Origin: Novosphingobium sp.
Lineage (GTDB): Bacteria > Pseudomonadota > Alphaproteobacteria > Sphingomonadales > Sphingomonadaceae
DNA length: 64,000 nucleotides
Direction: 5' to 3'
Assembly: GCA_017744735.1 (NCBI GenBank)
Contig: JAGIAR010000007.1
Span: 186,001 to 250,000, forward strand
The position numbers were made by a program, and so were the translations under genes. Position 1 is the first letter of the stretch; each line of letters begins with the position of its first letter. The notes under the pieces were generated by a model that did no database searches, was not told the DNA's origin, and saw only the letters and a program-made list of their open reading frames with translations. Positions 61,568 to 64,000 of the stretch are shown piece after piece.

Positions 61568-62784
61568 CTCGAAGAAGGCCTTCGCTCGGGCGTTTCGGTC
61601 GGCGGCTTTTCGGCCGGCTGCAGGTCGACCCGCTTCACCGGCTGCACCTCGGGATAGGGCATGATCAGCGTGCCGTCGGGCGCGGCGGTATAGGTCGTCT
61701 GGGTCGGGAACGGGATCGAAATTCCCTCTTCCGCGAAGCGCTTCATCAGCGAGACCAGCAGCCGGTCGCGCAACGGATGCGCCACGTTCCAGTCGGCCCC
61801 GGGGACATCGACGAACAGAGCGAAGTCCAGCGAGCTTGCCCCGAACGATTCGAAGCCGGCGCGGGCCGCGATCCCGCCTTCCGCCTCCACCAGTTCCTTC
61901 AGGATTCCCGGCAGGCGGGCAAGAACCTCCGGCGGCGTCTCGTAGGCGACCCCGATGGTGAACTGCAGCCGGATGTGATCGCGCTCGGTGAGGTTGAACA
62001 GCTGCATGTCGAGCAGGTTCTTGTTCGCCACCACGATCCGTTCGCCGGTATAGGCGCGGATGCGGGTGGACTTGAGCCCGATCGCCTCGATCGTGCCCCG
62101 GTTATCGCCGAAACTGATCGCGTCGCCGCGACTGAACGGCCGGTCGAAAATGATCGCCAACGCGGCGAACAAATCCGCGAAGATGCCCTGGGCGGCGAGG
62201 CCGATCGCAATGCCACCCACGCCGAGGCCCGCGACCAGCCCCGTGACGTTGACCCCGAGATTGTCCAGCAGCACCACCGCCGCAATCGCGAAGACCGCGA
62301 CGCCCACCAGCAGGCGGATCAGCCCCATCGCGTTGAGGATCGCCTCGCCGCTGTAGTGCTCGCTCGAGGTGCGATGCTCGATCGCGCCGATGATCAGCTC
62401 GCGGGCCCAGATCGCGCCCTGCAGCACGGCCGCGATCGTAAACAGGAATACCACGACCCGGTCGAGCACCGGCGGTGTCTGGGCGTAGCCGTCGACCAAG
62501 CGGACCGCGACCATCAGGATGAAATAGTCGGTCGTGCGCGAAATGGTCCGGCCGATGATCTTCAGCCATGGGCCGAAATTCCTGTCCGGGCGGCACCAGC
62601 GCTTGCCGAGCCGGCGCACGGCATAGAGCGCGGTGACGATCGCGAAGCCGAGCACGCCGGCGACGATGATCTGGAACCAGTTGGTCTGGACCCAGCCTAT
62701 CGACGAGGCCCACAGATCGGGGAGATCGACAAGAGGCTGGGCAGCAGGCTCGGGCGAGGCGGCAACGACGGGGGTAGGGTTCAT
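61564..62784 (-). CDS. MscS-family mechanosensitive channel
   Basis: This is a 406-residue membrane protein with about four helices. The pore-lining TM3 region GLGVGGIAIGLAAQGIFADLFAAL is the MscS hallmark, followed by the beta-domain (FGDNRGTIEAIGLKSTRIR) and a C-terminal domain. A Pro/Glu-rich tail ends the protein. It releases solutes during hypo-osmotic shock, by family. The stop shares a CTAG with the convergent Mpl gene. Confidence 0.9.
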   Translation of the reverse strand: MNPTPVVAASPEPAAQPLVDLPDLWASSIGWVQTNWFQIIVAGVLGFAIVTALYAVRRLGKRWCRPDRNFGPWLKIIGRTISRTTDYFILMVAVRLVDGYAQTPPVLDRVVVFLFTIAAVLQGAIWARELIIGAIEHRTSSEHYSGEAILNAMGLIRLLVGVAVFAIAAVVLLDNLGVNVTGLVAGLGVGGIAIGLAAQGIFADLFAALAIIFDRPFSRGDAISFGDNRGTIEAIGLKSTRIRAYTGERIVVANKNLLDMQLFNLTERDHIRLQFTIGVAYETPPEVLARLPGILKELVEAEGGIAARAGFESFGASSLDFALFVDVPGADWNVAHPLRDRLLVSLMKRFAEEGISIPFPTQTTYTAAPDGTLIMPYPEVQPVKRVDLQPAEKPPTETPERRPSSS

Positions 62785-62887
62785 TTCTTCTCTTGTGCAG
62801 CGCAGCTTTGGCTATGAAAATGGCTCATTCCCGCCGATGTTCCCGTTCGCAGGTCCCCGGCCCTTCGGCACGGCCGCCCGCGCCGGC

Positions 62888-63391
62888 CTATTTCAACCGG
62901 TAGAAGCGGATCTTCACTGCCGGCCCGTCCGCCGGATCGGCCCCTTCCAAGGTCCCAACGAACGCCGCCTTGTTCAACCAGTCGTATTTCCCGATCGGCG
63001 CCTCCAACACGGGATGGGTACGCACCGGCTGGCCGGGACAGATCGTGCCCTGATTGAGGACATTGATCGTTACTCCGTCGTCGGTCTTCAGGAAATAGTC
63101 GGCCTTCAGTTCGACGCAGCCGTCCGCGCGGTCGAGCTGCCAGTCCCATCCGCCAGGCACGATCGTGCCTGCGATACCGGGCCCTTCGAAGCGCCCCCCG
63201 ACAATCGGGATATAACGCCGGTTGCCGCGCTCCGTCTTGCCGACCTCTACCGCGGGCGAGAGCTTGACCACCTCCTCGAGCACGAATTCGAGGCCCGGTG
63301 TGGCCGGCTCGGCAGCCTGCACGCCCGCCGTCGTCAGGCCCGCCGTCGTCAGGCCCGCGGTCGCCATCGCTGCGAAAAGTGCTCTTCTCAT
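62888..63391 (-). CDS. DUF3237 secreted protein
   Basis: This 167-residue protein has a signal peptide (about 1-26) whose core is a TAGLT repeat. A DUF3237 beta-barrel domain follows (about 35-165), with IPIVGGRFEGPGIAGTIVPGGWDWQLDR. The function of the family is not established. The 15-bp repeat in the signal region is frame-neutral. Confidence 0.78.
   Translation of the reverse strand: MRRALFAAMATAGLTTAGLTTAGVQAAEPATPGLEFVLEEVVKLSPAVEVGKTERGNRRYIPIVGGRFEGPGIAGTIVPGGWDWQLDRADGCVELKADYFLKTDDGVTINVLNQGTICPGQPVRTHPVLEAPIGKYDWLNKAAFVGTLEGADPADGPAVKIRFYRLK
63323..63352. repeat. 15-bp tandem repeat in the DUF3237 signal peptide
   Basis: The unit GCCCGCCGTCGTCAG occurs twice in full, with a third degenerate copy to about 63367. 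On the gene strand it encodes repeated TAGLT in the signal-peptide core. The multiple-of-three unit lets the hydrophobic stretch change length without breaking the frame. Confidence 0.8.
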
Positions 63392-63575
63392 CTCTTCTCC
63401 CCTGTGTTTGAAGCCAGCATAGTGCCCGCGTGCCACCGCGCAAAGCTTGCAATGACAGGGGAAACCTGTATGTGCGCCGCTTCCACGCCTCAGGGCAGGG
63501 AAACGAAGAAAGCCGGAGGGGCCCCGCGATGGTCGCGGATCAGCCAGCGATCGGCCAAGAGTGAAAGGACGACAC

Positions 63576-63938
63576 ATGCCGTATTACGAGCATGTCTTCC
63601 TGGCGCGCCAGGATCTGAGCCAGGCTCAGGTCGATGCGTTGGCGGCCAGTGCCACGGAAATCGTGGAGCAGGCGGAAGGCAAGGTCACCAAGACCGAGAC
63701 CTGGGGCCTCAAGAACCTCGCGTTCAAGATCGACCGCAACCGCAAGGCGCATTTCGTGCTGCTGAACATCGATGCCCCGGGCACGGTGATCGCCGAGCTC
63801 GAGCGCCAGGCGCGCATCAACGAAGATATCATTCGCTACCTGACGATCCGCGTCGAAGAGCTGGAGGAAGGTCCTTCGGTCATGATGCGCAAGCAGGACC
63901 GCGACCAGCGCCGCCGGCGCGAGAGGGAGGAAGACTGA
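63576..63938 (+). CDS. rpsF: 30S ribosomal protein S6
   Basis: S6 is a small-subunit ribosomal protein that binds S18. The 120-residue product has the start [19 protein letters not shown], the core [18 protein letters not shown] and a long basic C-terminal tail ([16 protein letters not shown]) usual in Alphaproteobacteria. The ATG at 63576 has an AAAGGA site about 8 bp upstream. The stop overlaps the rpsR ATG (TGATG). Confidence 0.96.
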   Translation: MPYYEHVFLARQDLSQAQVDALAASATEIVEQAEGKVTKTETWGLKNLAFKIDRNRKAHFVLLNIDAPGTVIAELERQARINEDIIRYLTIRVEELEEGPSVMMRKQDRDQRRRREREED

Positions 63939-64000
63939 TGGCCCGCCCGTTTTTCCGCCGCCGCAAGAGCTGCCCGTTCTCGGCCAAGAACGCGCCGAAG
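63938..64000 (+). CDS. rpsR: 30S ribosomal protein S18, cut by window edge
   Basis: The first 21 residues are visible: [18 protein letters not shown] and on, the typical S18 N-terminus. It overlaps rpsF by one base, the usual rpsF-rpsR order. The remainder is outside the window. Confidence 0.93.
   Translation, partial: MARPFFRRRKSCPFSAKNAPK

Overview
The window is high-GC, densely coded chromosomal DNA of an aerobic alphaproteobacterium. The best fit is the Sphingomonadales, probably Erythrobacteraceae. The grounds are the gene set and order (bamD-recN-ligA; guaB-rsmB; fabD-fabG; rpsF-rpsR; sdhC-sdhD-sdhA), an anchored LuxR-type regulator, a chromosomal subclass B3 metallo-beta-lactamase and overall codon bias. 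This is inferred from protein families, because the window has no rRNA and no convincing tRNA.

Layout. 1-10.8 kb: housekeeping and envelope genes, namely a TPR protein fragment, rsmB, guaB, a YpfJ-type zinc peptidase, a BlaI/BlaR1-type repressor and M56 peptidase pair with a clear operator, an FMN-dependent 2-hydroxyacid dehydrogenase, a DUF202 membrane protein, a secreted cyclophilin and two secreted proteins. 10.85-12.06 kb: a lower-GC accessory patch with parDE and an orphan ORF, lying directly after sdhA where sdhB would be expected. 12-17.3 kb: sdhCDA, then a tightly overlapping SDR / B3 beta-lactamase / prmA unit. 17.5-26.4 kb: a diguanylate cyclase, an MFS carrier, ligA, two envelope proteins, recN and bamD. 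26.6-30.6 kb: a same-strand run with a LuxR-TM regulator, a tandem pair of paralogous membrane proteins, a winged-helix protein, a PAP2 lipid enzyme and a small zincin.

30.6-43 kb: alpha/beta hydrolases, a DUF983 / MocR / large unknown membrane-protein unit preceded by a perfect 14-bp inverted repeat, a LysR/aldo-keto reductase divergon, a CmcJ-like oxygenase facing an O-methyltransferase, and orphan genes. 43.0-47.2 kb: a defence-like island with a higBA toxin-antitoxin pair (twin palindromic operators), then an AT-richer two-gene unit. That unit encodes a MORC/MutL-type GHKL ATPase fused to a PD-(D/E)xK nuclease-like domain, translationally coupled to a C5-cytosine DNA methyltransferase. 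It ends beside a 60-bp diverged copy of the lepA 3' end, next to intact lepA. 49-64 kb: two tandem PAS-GGDEF-EAL-PilZ proteins, a ferredoxin-NADP reductase, dnaN, fabD-fabG, a murein recycling pair (LD-carboxypeptidase and Mpl-type ligase), a MscS channel, a DUF3237 protein and rpsF-rpsR.

The strongest candidate for an under-described system is the GHKL-nuclease plus cytosine methyltransferase pair, with the lepA-tail scar suggesting how it arrived. The window contains three c-di-GMP enzymes, two type II toxin-antitoxin modules and at least six proteins carrying visible metalloenzyme motifs. No CRISPR array, insertion sequence, integrase or prophage was seen.
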